DNA of 41,369 nucleotides from Planctomycetaceae bacterium (GTDB taxonomy: Bacteria; Planctomycetota; Planctomycetia; Pirellulales; Pirellulaceae). The position numbers and the translations under genes are program-made. Below the pieces are notes generated by a model. That model searched no databases. It had not been told where the DNA came from and saw only the letters and a list, made by a program, of their open reading frames with translations. Shown here piece after piece: positions 17,660 to 27,403 of the stretch (position 1 is its first letter; every line of letters starts with the position of its first letter). The stretch spans positions 1-41,369 of the forward strand of contig JAAEMV010000609.1 of the NCBI GenBank assembly GCA_024225195.1, read 5' to 3'.

Positions 17660-18586
17660 CTAGCTGCTTTTCGACGCTTCGCTAAGCAGCCAGACGACCA
17701 GTCCTTTTTGTGCGTGGAGTCGATTGTTTGCTTGTTGAATGATTGCACTTTGCGGGCTGTCAATCACTTCCGAGGTAACTTCCTCGCCGCGTCTTGCCGG
17801 TAGACAGTGCAAGAATTTAGCGCCGTCTCGAGCTGAGTTCATAATGTTTTGATTGACTTGGTAGTCAGCTAAATCAGAAAGCCGTTGTTGCGACTCGGCC
17901 TCTTGCCCCATGCTTGTCCAAACATCAGTGTAGACGAAAGCAGCATCGGCAGCAGCAGCGACGGCATCGCTCGTTTGAGTGATGATTGTCGAACCGGCAG
18001 CTTCATTGAGCTGGTTAATAAATGCCGGATCGAATTGCTATTTATCAGGTGCACCAATGCGAAGTGGAATATTGAGCTTACTACAGGCTACTGCGAGACT
18101 GTAGGTAACGTTGTTGGCATCTCCAAGGTAGGCAACGCTCACACCGCTTAGCCCACCAGCTAATTCCTGGATCGTCAAAATGTCAGCGAGAGCCTGGCAG
18201 GGATGCGAAACATCGGTCAAACCATTGATGATGGGGCATTCGCTAAACTTGGTAGCTTCGACGACTTGTTCGTGGCTTTTCGCGCGAATTACCAGGACGT
18301 CGAGGTAGCTGGTAAGAATGGGCATAAAGTCACAGAGCGGTTCCCGCTTGCCCCAACCGACATCTTCTCCAAGGAATAGTGCCGAACCGCCCAGTTGTCG
18401 AATTAAGGTCTCAAAACTGACACGTGTGCGGAGGGAGGGTTTTTCAAACAATAGGCCCATGACCTGATGTTCTAACAGGCCCGGTCGGTTACCAGCGTTA
18501 AGCTTAGATTTTAGATCAGCTGAAATTTCCAGAACCCGACGAATTTCTTCGCTGGAAAGGTCGAACAGGGAAAGCACATGTCTCAT
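17660..18586 (-). pseudogene. argF: Ornithine carbamoyltransferase gene interrupted by one in-frame TAG
   Basis: Ornithine carbamoyltransferase makes citrulline from ornithine and carbamoyl phosphate. Codons before the stop encode the carbamoyl phosphate domain, with KPSLRTRVSFE (49-59) and DVSHPCQALAD (125-135). Codon 183 is TAG (complement of 18038-18040). Without any frame change the sequence then continues QFDPAFINQLN..., then DVWTSMGQEAE (the SMG ornithine loop) and FLHCLPARRGEE (catalytic Cys), ending at TAG 17660-17662. Total 308 codons, the normal family length. The preceding residues IGAPDK and the following QFDP suggest the lost codon was TAT or TAC (Tyr). Start ATG 18586 has AAAGGA upstream. 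A recent nonsense mutation, sequence error or recoding are possible; argB ends 40 bases upstream. Confidence 0.9.
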
Positions 18587-18626
18587 GCGATGTCCTTTTG
18601 CATATCTCAGAGAGATGGTTGGGGAT

Positions 18627-19508
18627 TCAGGCCTGGTTGGAAATGACGGTTCCGATGCCGTTGCTTGTATAAACCTCGAGCAATAATCCATGCCGCAGCG
18701 AACCATTGACGATATGAACTTTTCGAACTCCGCGGTCAATTGTTTCAAGGCACGCTTCGACTTTGGGAATCATTCCGTCTGAAATTGTCCCATCAGCGAT
18801 TAGCTCCAAGGCTTCGGGTTTTGTAAGACTTGAGATAATTGAATCTGGATCGGAGGGGTCCCGAAGAACTCCGGGAACATCTGACAAGATTACCAGTTTG
18901 TCTGCGTTTAATTCTTGAGCAAGTTTTGTAGCAACTGTGTCGGCGTTCACGTTTAGCTTTTGTCCGTCGGCATCGACACACATTGAGGGGATGAACGGGG
19001 TTTGCCCGGCGTAGCAGAGGTTATCAATAACCAATCGGTCGATCTTTGTGATTTCCCCGACGAATCCGAGATCAACTGGTTGCCCATCGGCACCGTTGAG
19101 GACAAGCTTTTTACCGGTTAAAACCGGAGTCGAATCAAAATTCAGAGTCATCGCCCGACCACCAATTTTTTCAAACTCGTCGGCGAGGAATTGATTTGTT
19201 TCTTGTGCCAAGACTCGTTCGACAATGTCGAGCGTCGGGGCATCGGTGTATCTTCTGCCTTCGACGAATCGCGGTTCGATCCCAGCCTCTTTCATGGCAG
19301 CGGAAATCCGATTGCCTGCTCCGTGGACAACAACGGGGCGCATTCCCACAGTTTCCATAAAATGAATGTCGAGCAAGATGTGGTGGAGCGCGTCGATGTC
19401 ATCGAGCATGCTTCCACCAAGTTTGATGACAGTGGTTTTGTCCCGGAACATTCGGATCCAGCCGAGTGCTTCGATCAAAGTGTTCGCTTTTTGAATTGCC
19501 TGTTCCAC
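18627..19508 (-). CDS. argB: Acetylglutamate kinase
   Basis: Phosphorylates N-acetylglutamate in arginine biosynthesis; the product leads to ornithine, the substrate of ArgF downstream. The 293 residues show IKLGGSML (28-35, phosphate-binding Lys) and [11 protein letters not shown], where most enzymes have GGGP-like sequence, so this glycine-rich loop is a variant. The N-terminal helix ([21 protein letters not shown]) is the type found in arginine-inhibited hexameric enzymes, so feedback inhibition by arginine is plausible. The start is GTG 19508; no strong ribosome binding site, but the conserved N-terminal helix requires it. Forty bases to argF. Confidence 0.95.
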   Translation of the reverse strand: MEQAIQKANTLIEALGWIRMFRDKTTVIKLGGSMLDDIDALHHILLDIHFMETVGMRPVVVHGAGNRISAAMKEAGIEPRFVEGRRYTDAPTLDIVERVLAQETNQFLADEFEKIGGRAMTLNFDSTPVLTGKKLVLNGADGQPVDLGFVGEITKIDRLVIDNLCYAGQTPFIPSMCVDADGQKLNVNADTVATKLAQELNADKLVILSDVPGVLRDPSDPDSIISSLTKPEALELIADGTISDGMIPKVEACLETIDRGVRKVHIVNGSLRHGLLLEVYTSNGIGTVISNQA

Positions 19509-19719
19509 GGTGTTCGTTTCTTTTGAGAGTCTAGTTTGCGTCTTGCGTAGAGGATTCGGGGAATGGGAAAGCTCACCATCCTAGGATCTACGATGTACCG
19601 GTGCAAGTTGTCGGTAATTCGTCGTCCAATTGAAAAATCCCAGAGTCTGGAATCAGGTCTGGGTAGTTTTGCTGATGTGCCTAATGATTGAAATCGTTTG
19701 CTCGGTCGATCGCCAGAGG

Positions 19720-22700
19720 TTACGCGACCGCAGGGTCCTTGTCGGTGATTTTTTCCCATTCACGAGCTAGGATCTCTACCGAATCGCGAATTTGCTTTTC
19801 AGTGTGTGCCGCAGTCATGAAAATTCGAACCCGTGTTTCTTTTTCCGGCACCGCAGGATAAAGAATGGGCTGAGCATTGATGCCATGATCGTACAAAGCT
19901 TCGGAGAGCCGCAAGGCTAAGAGCGAGTGCCCCGTGATGATCGGAATGATCGCAGTCCCCTGTGCCATCCCGGTATCGAGGCCGGCTTCCTTAGCGAGGC
20001 TCAAAAACAGGCGGGCGTTTGCTTGCAGCTTTGCGACCAATTCGGGTCGTTTCTGTAGAACGCGAAGGGAGCCAAGTGCCGCTCCGACATTGGCCGGAGG
20101 CATTCCTGCGGCGAACACATAACCCGGGGTCGTGTAACGTAGGTATTCAATCAGTGAGCGGGAGGCTCCCACGAATCCGCCACAACTGCCGAACGACTTA
20201 CTAAGAGTGCCCATCCAGCACTCAATATCATCGCGTTGAACGTCGTATACCTCTCCCAGACCTCGTCCCGTCTCGCCTAGTGTGCCGATGGAGTGGGCTT
20301 CGTCGAGATAGAGCCAGGCCTTGTATCTTTTCTTGATCTCGATGAACTTTGGAAGGTCCGGGTAATCCCCGTCCATACTGTAAAGCCCTTCGATGATAAT
20401 CAGAACGCGTCGATATTCCCCGCGGCAGCTCCGCAGAATGTTTTCCAGGTCTTCCCAGTTATTATGCTCGAAAGGGCGACGCTGGGCGCCCGATAGCATC
20501 GCACCTTGAATCAGGCTGTTGTGGGCGAAACTGTCGTGCAGAATCAAATCGCCGCGTCCAACTAGGTGCCCAATTACAGATTCATTGCAGCCATGTCCAC
20601 CTGGGAATGTGATCACGTCTTCTACTCCGAGGAAATCGGAGAGCTCTTTTTCGAGTTGCTTGTGAATTGTTTTTTCACCCGAAACAATTCGACTGGCGGA
20701 AACACTGGTGCCGAAGTTGTCAATCGCGTTCTTCGCAGAGAGATTTACCTCGGGGTCCCCGGATAGCCCCAGATAGTTGTAGCTGGCGTAGGAAATTAAT
20801 TCTTTCCCGTCAATTTCAGTCGTATCGCTGATCCGCCCTTCGTGGACGCTGAAAAATGGGTTTCGAATTCCTGAATCTTCGATCCTTTTTCTCAGACTCT
20901 GGAGACGCATGAATTCCGGCATCTTTTCCAGTTTGTAAAATGATTCAGGAACCTCGCCGTTCGTCTTTTTGGTTCCTGCGTATTTTTGGATCGCCGTGGC
21001 AACTTCGCGAACAGTCTCAATGTCTTGGAGTACATGTTCCGGTATCTTTCCACCGAAAGCACGTTCGAGTGATTGTGCGACATCAAGACGAGCGAGTGAA
21101 TCCAAACCCAGTTCGAGGATGTTGGTGTCTATTTCGACCGTTTGGGTTTTATCCGTCAACGCCGAGCGAACCTGTTCGATAACGGCTTGAACAACTTCGG
21201 GAGCGAGTTCAGAGTCAGCAAGAGTTTCGCCATCGATCTCTGCAGGAGCATATTCCTGATTTGAATCTACGTTTTGTGATTCTTCCCATAGGCACCAACG
21301 AGCGATGACATGGATATCCTCTCCATTTTCAAAGTTCCTCTTGCAGGCGTGTCGTTGAACCTTACCGGATGATGTTTTGGGAACGCTGTGGGCACGCACC
21401 AGAACGATTGCATCTGGTGGCAGATCGTGCTCAAGGGCAACCGACTTGCGGATGCTTTTGATGACGCTTTCCCATTTGTCTTTAGCCGGGCTGCGCTCGA
21501 TCTCGCAAACAATCACTAGGTGTTCGCGATCCCAACGGGTCACCGAAAATGCTGCTGCTCCGCCGGAGCGGGTAAGCGGATGGCACAGCTCGACTGTGGT
21601 TTCGATATCCTGTGGGTACCGGTTGGCGCCACGGACAATAATCATGTCCTTCAATCGACCGGTAACAAATAATTCTCCCCGATCCATGAACCCAAGATCG
21701 CCGGAACGCACGTAGTACTTTCCGTTGTCAGGTTTGAGTCGAGCCCGGAACGTCTCCTGGGTTTCCTGCTCTCTTTGCCAGTAACCCTGACCACAACTTG
21801 GGCTGTTGATCCAAATTTCCCCAATTTTGTCGTCGGGAAGCGGTGTGTGATTTTCTGGGTGGACGATCAGGACTTCTTCTTCTTCAAGAATCTTGCCGCA
21901 GCCGACTAATCTACGTGCATTTTCGTGGTTCTCATCCACACGGAGGACGCGATGTTCAACCAGTTCGTATTTATCAAATGGTCTCACGATCGGTGCTTCT
22001 TCGTCCGATCCACCGGTAACAATCAATGTTGTTTCGGCCATCCCGTAACAGGGGTAGAAAGCTTCCGGACTGAATCCGTAGGGCGCGAACTTTTCGGTGA
22101 AACGTTCCATTACCGCCGCACTTACCGGTTCGGCGCCATTGAACGCGACTTTCCAGTGTGAGAGATCAAGTCCTTCGCAATCTTCTTCGTTGATTTTCAT
22201 CGTACACCACGCGTAGGCGAAGTTTGGGCCTCCGCTGGCAATCGACTTGTATTTTGAAATGGCACGCAACCAACGGATGGGCCGAGTAAGAAATGCCACG
22301 GGTGACATTAAGTTATCTTCAGTTCCGCAATACATTGGATTGAGAATTCCCCCCACAAGCCCCATGTCGTGGTAGGTTGGAAGCCAGCTGCAGATGGAAC
22401 CTTTGAATCGACCTGTTTGGAATGCTCTGGTGATCATTCGGCAGTTCGCAATCAAATTGCGATGACTTAACATGACTCCTTTGGGAGAACCGGTTGACCC
22501 CGATGTGTACTGAATCAAACCAAGGTCATCGAGTGAAGCTTTCGGCTTGACCCAGTCGTTGGCGAATTCGGCGGCGACCGACTCGGTTGATAACCACGCA
22601 ATTCGCTGCAAGCCCGGAGAGTCTTTTATCCACTTCTCACAACTCTTGATCACCGAAGAAATTGAAATAGCGACGGACGCCTGCGCGTCATCTGAGATGG

Positions 22701-23037
22701 CACCGATCCGTGCCATGTTGCGATTGCGACGAGGTGGAAAAGCAGGGATGGGTGTGACGGCAGCGTAGTGACAACCAAAAAATGCAACAATGAATTCGAG
22801 CCCTGGTGGGTACATCATCAATGCTCGTTTGCCGGCATAGCCCCTGGAGACGAGCATCGCCGCAACAGCTTTCGCTTGGTGGTCTAGTTCTGCAAAAGTT
22901 AAGGTTTTAATTTCGCCATCACCGCCGATAAAACGGTAGGCAATTTTCTCTGGCTGCGCAGCAGCCCAGTAACTTAGCCGATCCAGAAAATTGGTTTCGG
23001 GCGGCGAGTAAGGTGCAAATAGTTCTTCAAGTTTCAC
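19720..23037 (-). CDS. Fatty acyl-AMP ligase, acyl carrier protein and alpha-oxoamine synthase fusion
   Basis: 1105 residues in three domains. Residues 1-590: fatty acyl-AMP ligase of the FAAL/FadD32-like class, with QYTSGSTGSPKGVMLSH (176-192) and YPCYGMAETT. Residues 610-690: an acyl carrier protein with GLDSL, Ser647 carrying phosphopantetheine. Residues 715-1100: PLP-dependent alpha-oxoamine synthase (AONS/serine palmitoyltransferase-like) with YNYLGLS (754-760), LDEAHSIG (911-918) and the PLP lysine Lys947 in GTLSKSFG. Inferred reaction: the ligase activates a fatty acid as acyl-AMP, hands it to the in-cis carrier, and the synthase condenses it decarboxylatively with an amino acid to an alpha-amino ketone. 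Start GTG 23037 after GGAG. The next gene, argB, is 211 bases away; no dedicated cluster is seen. Confidence 0.93.
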   Translation of the reverse strand: MKLEELFAPYSPPETNFLDRLSYWAAAQPEKIAYRFIGGDGEIKTLTFAELDHQAKAVAAMLVSRGYAGKRALMMYPPGLEFIVAFFGCHYAAVTPIPAFPPRRNRNMARIGAISDDAQASVAISISSVIKSCEKWIKDSPGLQRIAWLSTESVAAEFANDWVKPKASLDDLGLIQYTSGSTGSPKGVMLSHRNLIANCRMITRAFQTGRFKGSICSWLPTYHDMGLVGGILNPMYCGTEDNLMSPVAFLTRPIRWLRAISKYKSIASGGPNFAYAWCTMKINEEDCEGLDLSHWKVAFNGAEPVSAAVMERFTEKFAPYGFSPEAFYPCYGMAETTLIVTGGSDEEAPIVRPFDKYELVEHRVLRVDENHENARRLVGCGKILEEEEVLIVHPENHTPLPDDKIGEIWINSPSCGQGYWQREQETQETFRARLKPDNGKYYVRSGDLGFMDRGELFVTGRLKDMIIVRGANRYPQDIETTVELCHPLTRSGGAAAFSVTRWDREHLVIVCEIERSPAKDKWESVIKSIRKSVALEHDLPPDAIVLVRAHSVPKTSSGKVQRHACKRNFENGEDIHVIARWCLWEESQNVDSNQEYAPAEIDGETLADSELAPEVVQAVIEQVRSALTDKTQTVEIDTNILELGLDSLARLDVAQSLERAFGGKIPEHVLQDIETVREVATAIQKYAGTKKTNGEVPESFYKLEKMPEFMRLQSLRKRIEDSGIRNPFFSVHEGRISDTTEIDGKELISYASYNYLGLSGDPEVNLSAKNAIDNFGTSVSASRIVSGEKTIHKQLEKELSDFLGVEDVITFPGGHGCNESVIGHLVGRGDLILHDSFAHNSLIQGAMLSGAQRRPFEHNNWEDLENILRSCRGEYRRVLIIIEGLYSMDGDYPDLPKFIEIKKRYKAWLYLDEAHSIGTLGETGRGLGEVYDVQRDDIECWMGTLSKSFGSCGGFVGASRSLIEYLRYTTPGYVFAAGMPPANVGAALGSLRVLQKRPELVAKLQANARLFLSLAKEAGLDTGMAQGTAIIPIITGHSLLALRLSEALYDHGINAQPILYPAVPEKETRVRIFMTAAHTEKQIRDSVEILAREWEKITDKDPAVA

Positions 23038-23531
23038 AGGGATTCAACTCCGAGTTCCATCGTGGATTGCCTGAGGAAGTATCTTATCTGGAAGCTTGGC
23101 AGATGAAGCTTGCAAACCAGAATATTGATTGCCTCAAAGCGGTAGAAATCAAATCGCCGTAAGGGGCGACTGGTAGTAAATTTCTCGCAAACACTTTCGC
23201 ATAAGTATAGCAGTTTCCCATCTCATGTTCAGGGCTACTTTTTTTCGGAAAATCCTGTTGATTTTCCATTTTCGATACAGTCTGGAAATTCCTCAGCCTT
23301 TGACAAATTATGCAATTTTAAGTAGTTAAACAGCCTAAATCGTTCACCATCGAGGGTGAAATGCGACTTGCGAACGGGAGAGCCCAAGGGCGTCTGTACC
23401 GCTGTGATAACCACCAATTCGAGAATGAAATTAACAACTACCTAATCCAAATTTCGAAACGACTTCAAGAGAAACTGACAAAGCGTTTTAATTCGGTACG
23501 GTTTTGGCGTTTGGAATGTCTTCCAAGCGGT
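23038..23531. other. Intergenic region upstream of the FAAL-ACP-AONS gene
   Basis: 494 bases without a gene I can defend. Two perfect hairpins are present: GGAAAATC (23247-23254) with GATTTTCC (23260-23267), 5-base loop; and TTCACC (23343-23348) with GGTGAA (23355-23360), 6-base loop. They may belong to the leader of the minus-strand ligase gene or to a small RNA. A short plus-strand frame from ATG 23361 has a GAGG-like site but no family content; another on minus (23235-23417) is equally weak. Confidence 0.35.
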
Positions 23532-24107
23532 TCAAGTCATAATTCTATTTGACTCCGGCCTTAATTCGCGGACCGTTAGGTGTTGCCCGAGGCGGACGGC
23601 AGGGCGGAGGTCGCTGACAAGAAAACGTCGCTGCATCGGAATCTCGTTAGCGGAAAGGCGAAACTCGACCGTCCGTTTGGTGCGATTCCAAAGAATATCT
23701 ATGACTTCGGCGATCTGAGGTTTCAATTTGCCGCTCTGAGATTTAATTTCAACCCGATCTCCAAGCTCGATTTCTTGGTGGGGAACTTCTAACCAGAGTG
23801 CCGGTTTCCCCCGAAACCAACGCGCACCATACTGGAATTTAGAAAAGCCGAGTTCTCGGTCGGAAGCATTTTCACAATCGCTGCGTAAAAAAACACGGTT
23901 ACTCGGAATTAGACAGTCCGCGATTTCAACATCGTCAGAGTGAACCCAAGATGGAGTTTGCTCAGTCCACCAGAGAAAAACGCCAAACTTTACCGGTTGC
24001 TTCAGATCACTGTTTGCGACTTGGATTCTTGAGACGTCTTCTTCCGAAGCGTCGGAATCCCAGGAGAACGGAATGGAAGGACTCTGAATGTTTTGCTTAC
24101 TCTTCAA
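23532..24107 (-). CDS. Hypothetical protein, no family recognised
   Basis: 191 residues from a TTG start at 24107, with GAGG about nine bases upstream; no better ATG exists. Predicted soluble and beta-rich, with two Trp-rich stretches (FGVFLWWTEQTPSWVHSD, and ARWFRGKPALWLEVP around residue 95), and an RVEIKSQSGKLKPQIAEVIDI segment. No signal peptide or membrane segment. I do not recognise the family. It lies between gap and the ligase gene on the same strand, but the gap terminator separates it from gap. Function unknown. Confidence 0.55.
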   Translation of the reverse strand: MKSKQNIQSPSIPFSWDSDASEEDVSRIQVANSDLKQPVKFGVFLWWTEQTPSWVHSDDVEIADCLIPSNRVFLRSDCENASDRELGFSKFQYGARWFRGKPALWLEVPHQEIELGDRVEIKSQSGKLKPQIAEVIDILWNRTKRTVEFRLSANEIPMQRRFLVSDLRPAVRLGQHLTVRELRPESNRIMT

Positions 24108-24190
24108 CCTGGGAACCTCGATCGCACGTTAAGCAGTCGATGCTGTCGTCTGTTACTGAAAGACGGCAGATATCATCGTAAAGAAACGAA

Positions 24191-24216
24191 AAAAGCACGG
24201 GGTGAACCGTGCTTTT
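24191..24216 (-). terminator. Rho-independent terminator of gap
   Basis: A perfect 10-bp stem, AAAAGCACGG (24191-24200) and CCGTGCTTTT (24207-24216), with a 6-base loop. Read on the minus strand it is followed by a T-rich run, 50 bases beyond the gap stop codon. It separates gap from the hypothetical gene at 23532-24107. Confidence 0.85.
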
Positions 24217-24266
24217 ACCCTACTCGGAGAACCGAGATTGTGGCCGTGATATCTCTGGAAAAATGA

Positions 24267-25316
<1,050 letters not shown>

Positions 25317-25429
25317 TCAAAATCAAATTTTTTTGGTGTAGGATAAAACAGCGACCTCAAATCAAACGTACTGGTCGATGCTTGTGCGGTGACGATAACA
25401 AATTCTCGTAAACTACGGCAAGTGGGCGA

Positions 25430-25435
25430 TATAAT
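25430..25435 (+). promoter_or_regulatory. Possible -10 element of the methyltransferase gene
   Basis: A consensus TATAAT 40 bases upstream of the ATG at 25475, in the divergent region with gap. No -35 box at the standard spacing is recognised, so this is only suggestive. Confidence 0.3.
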
Positions 25436-25474
25436 CGGAACCGCTGTTAAACCTGCTTTGGACTGCCCAAACCT

Positions 25475-26350
25475 ATGGAAAATGATCGTGGAAATTCGGC
25501 AAAGGTTGGCTCAAATAGGGCGAATTGGCAGATTCCTCGTGGTGTAACAGCCTCGAATTGGGAATACGCTCAGGCGAACCACATATCAACGGGATATGAC
25601 GAATTCCTCCGTGACGATCCATTAACTATGGTCGACAGGCAGATCCTCAACCGTTACCTGCCAGATCGTAATGGCGAAACTGAAAAAAGTGCGAATTCGA
25701 ACAAACCGCTCATCGCTGATTTTGGTTGTGGAAACGGGAGAACGCTGATCCCGCTGTTAAATCGGGGCTACCAAGGGGTGGGCATTGATTTATCGATTCC
25801 AATGCTAAACGCTTTTCAAAAAAAAATCGGGATCGAACCGAATAGAGGGGAATTAGGTTCGGATACGGGTGAAAACGACTGTTTTTGGATTCAAGCAAAC
25901 CTCGTTGAATTGGAAGGAATTGTTGACGGGGCGTTCGATCATGGTCTCAGTCTGTTTAGCACATTGGGGATGATTCGCGGGCATGAAAACAGGTTGCTGT
26001 TTTTAAAGCATGCGCGACGAACCGTTAAGCCAGGAGGTTGGTTCATCCTGCATGCCCATAATGTTTGGTACCAACTGAGATATCCCGGAGGTCTTCGTTG
26101 GGCTCTTGGAAATGGTCTCCGTGCGATTCGAGGAAGATCTGAATTTGGTGACCGTGAGTCAAATTATCGCGGCATCAATAAGATGTTCATTCACAGTTTC
26201 CGACGTAAGGAACTAGTCCGGGCATTGACGCATGCAGGATTTCGCGAGTTCGATTGGTTTGGGGTTAGTCCGCATCAAGAGCAGCCAGTCGATGGTCTTC
26301 CGTTTGGGCATCCCCTGCGATTGGTGGGATGGGTTGTGGCTTGCCGGTAA
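25475..26350 (+). CDS. SAM-dependent methyltransferase
   Basis: 291 residues, class I Rossmann-type methyltransferase. Motif I is at residues 79-88 (LIADFGCGNG), followed by GVGIDLSIPML (SAM ribose-binding acid), and the HARRTVKPGGWFILHAHN stretch (motif III to IV). The C-terminal part (SNYRGINKMFIHSFRR) resembles small-molecule methyltransferases. A substrate cannot be named. Start ATG 25475; TATAAT at 25430-25435 lies 40 bases upstream, but the -35 box is not evident. The following gene is 268 bases away. Confidence 0.85.
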   Translation: MENDRGNSAKVGSNRANWQIPRGVTASNWEYAQANHISTGYDEFLRDDPLTMVDRQILNRYLPDRNGETEKSANSNKPLIADFGCGNGRTLIPLLNRGYQGVGIDLSIPMLNAFQKKIGIEPNRGELGSDTGENDCFWIQANLVELEGIVDGAFDHGLSLFSTLGMIRGHENRLLFLKHARRTVKPGGWFILHAHNVWYQLRYPGGLRWALGNGLRAIRGRSEFGDRESNYRGINKMFIHSFRRKELVRALTHAGFREFDWFGVSPHQEQPVDGLPFGHPLRLVGWVVACR

Positions 26351-26455
26351 ACTAACTCTATCACTGTTTTGAATCTGCGATTGTTCGTGTGTTTTGAATT
26401 ATGTTTCAGACGCTCGTGCATCGACTCAGGCGTAGCGGGCTCGGTTTTGAAATTG

Positions 26456-26481
26456 TTGAGTGCACGGCTTGAGTGCACGGC
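26456..26481. repeat. Tandem 13-bp direct repeat
   Basis: Two adjacent copies of TTGAGTGCACGGC (26456-26468 and 26469-26481) in the spacer upstream of the TPR-like gene. Each contains the palindrome GTGCAC. It may be a regulator-binding site or simply a small duplication. Confidence 0.6.
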
Positions 26482-26618
26482 TTTACCAATAAATAAACAA
26501 CGCGTCGTCGTGAACGACTTTCATTGACTTGGAAGTTTGGATTGCCTGGGAACTTTATGGCAACACGACACCGTGGTATAGTCGTGAATTAGTTTGGCAA
26601 TTGAGGGAGAGGATAAAT

Positions 26619-26927
26619 ATGACGCGGCGAGAGCAATTGGAATCGATGCTTGCGGATTCACCCAAAGACACATTTCTTCGGTATGCTCTCGCGATGGAGC
26701 TCGAGGGTGAAGGTGAGAATGAGCGAAGCCTTTTGCTTCATCGGGGACTAATTGAAGATGAACCGCCCTACGTCCCTTCGTTTTTCATGAGTGGACAGCA
26801 ACTGGCAGATCTTGAACGTACAGAAGAGGCCGTAGAGATTCTCAAGCAGGGAATAGAGCAGGCTGGGTTGCAAGGGAACGACCACGCGAAGGCGGAGATG
26901 ATCTCATTTTTGCAGTCGCTTGAATAA
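26619..26927 (+). CDS. Small TPR-like protein
   Basis: 102 residues. Two or three tetratricopeptide-like helix pairs: FLRYALAMELEGEGENERSL, then PSFFMSGQQLADLERTEEAVEILKQGIEQA. No signal peptide. I chose ATG 26619 because GAGGGAGAGG lies immediately upstream; an extension to 26529 adds 30 Trp-rich residues of no family character. Likely a cytoplasmic protein-protein adaptor; partner unknown. Confidence 0.75.
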   Translation: MTRREQLESMLADSPKDTFLRYALAMELEGEGENERSLLLHRGLIEDEPPYVPSFFMSGQQLADLERTEEAVEILKQGIEQAGLQGNDHAKAEMISFLQSLE

Positions 26928-27403
26928 CCAACTGAATCTAAGCCAAACGCTTTATCTTATCTACTGCCGTTGGGTTTGGTGGTTGGGCTGATATCTTTTG
27001 AACAGCTATTCCACAATTTTGTTCTGAGCAAGAACTAATTGTCACAAATTCCCTGATCCAAAAACTCTGGCTTTTCAGCGGGAGTGATTGTTAAGAGGTG
27101 AGGGTTTTACTGATAAACCATCGCTAAAGCAGCGAAAACCAGTTCACTCGATTTGCCGACAGCCCATTCAAAGGTTGCGTGTCTAGGAAGGGCTGGGTTT
27201 GAAATTCGATCATTGACACTGATCGCCTCTTGCTCAACACTTTAACTTAACCAAGTTGCCTATTTGAACGAATTGTTCAACGGCATGCGGTCGTCGTTGC
27301 TCTAGCTTTTGGGGGAGCGTGACCTTCCGACATTGGGTGGCGTTCTGGCTCGTTTACTCAATTAAACAGCTAAACTATTGCATAGATTAGAATTCTCATT
27401 TAG
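26928..27403. other. Intergenic region before the BRCT-MerR-TPR gene
   Basis: 476 bases with no gene. A perfect 17-base inverted repeat with TTGAAC arms (27264-27269) and GTTCAA (27275-27280) could be an operator, possibly for the MerR-like protein encoded downstream; that link is only by proximity. No strong terminator is seen after the TPR-like gene. Confidence 0.35.
27264..27280. promoter_or_regulatory. Inverted repeat, candidate operator
   Basis: TTGAAC and GTTCAA separated by GAATT, a 6-bp perfect dyad, about 124 bases upstream of the MerR-like fusion gene. The size and symmetry suit a dimeric DNA-binding protein. No regulator is shown to bind it. Confidence 0.3.

Noticed and set aside
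18038-18040. UAG recoding (for example pyrrolysine) in argF
   Set aside because: Several genes here end with TAG (387, 4358, 8362, 40680), which argues against recoding, and no downstream recoding element is recognised; mutation or sequence error is simpler.
23235-23552. Two short frames in the FAAL gene leader (minus 23235-23417, plus 23361-23552)
   Set aside because: No homology pattern recognised; the plus one has a GAGG-like site but runs into the end of the hypothetical gene on the opposite strand. A small gene cannot be excluded.
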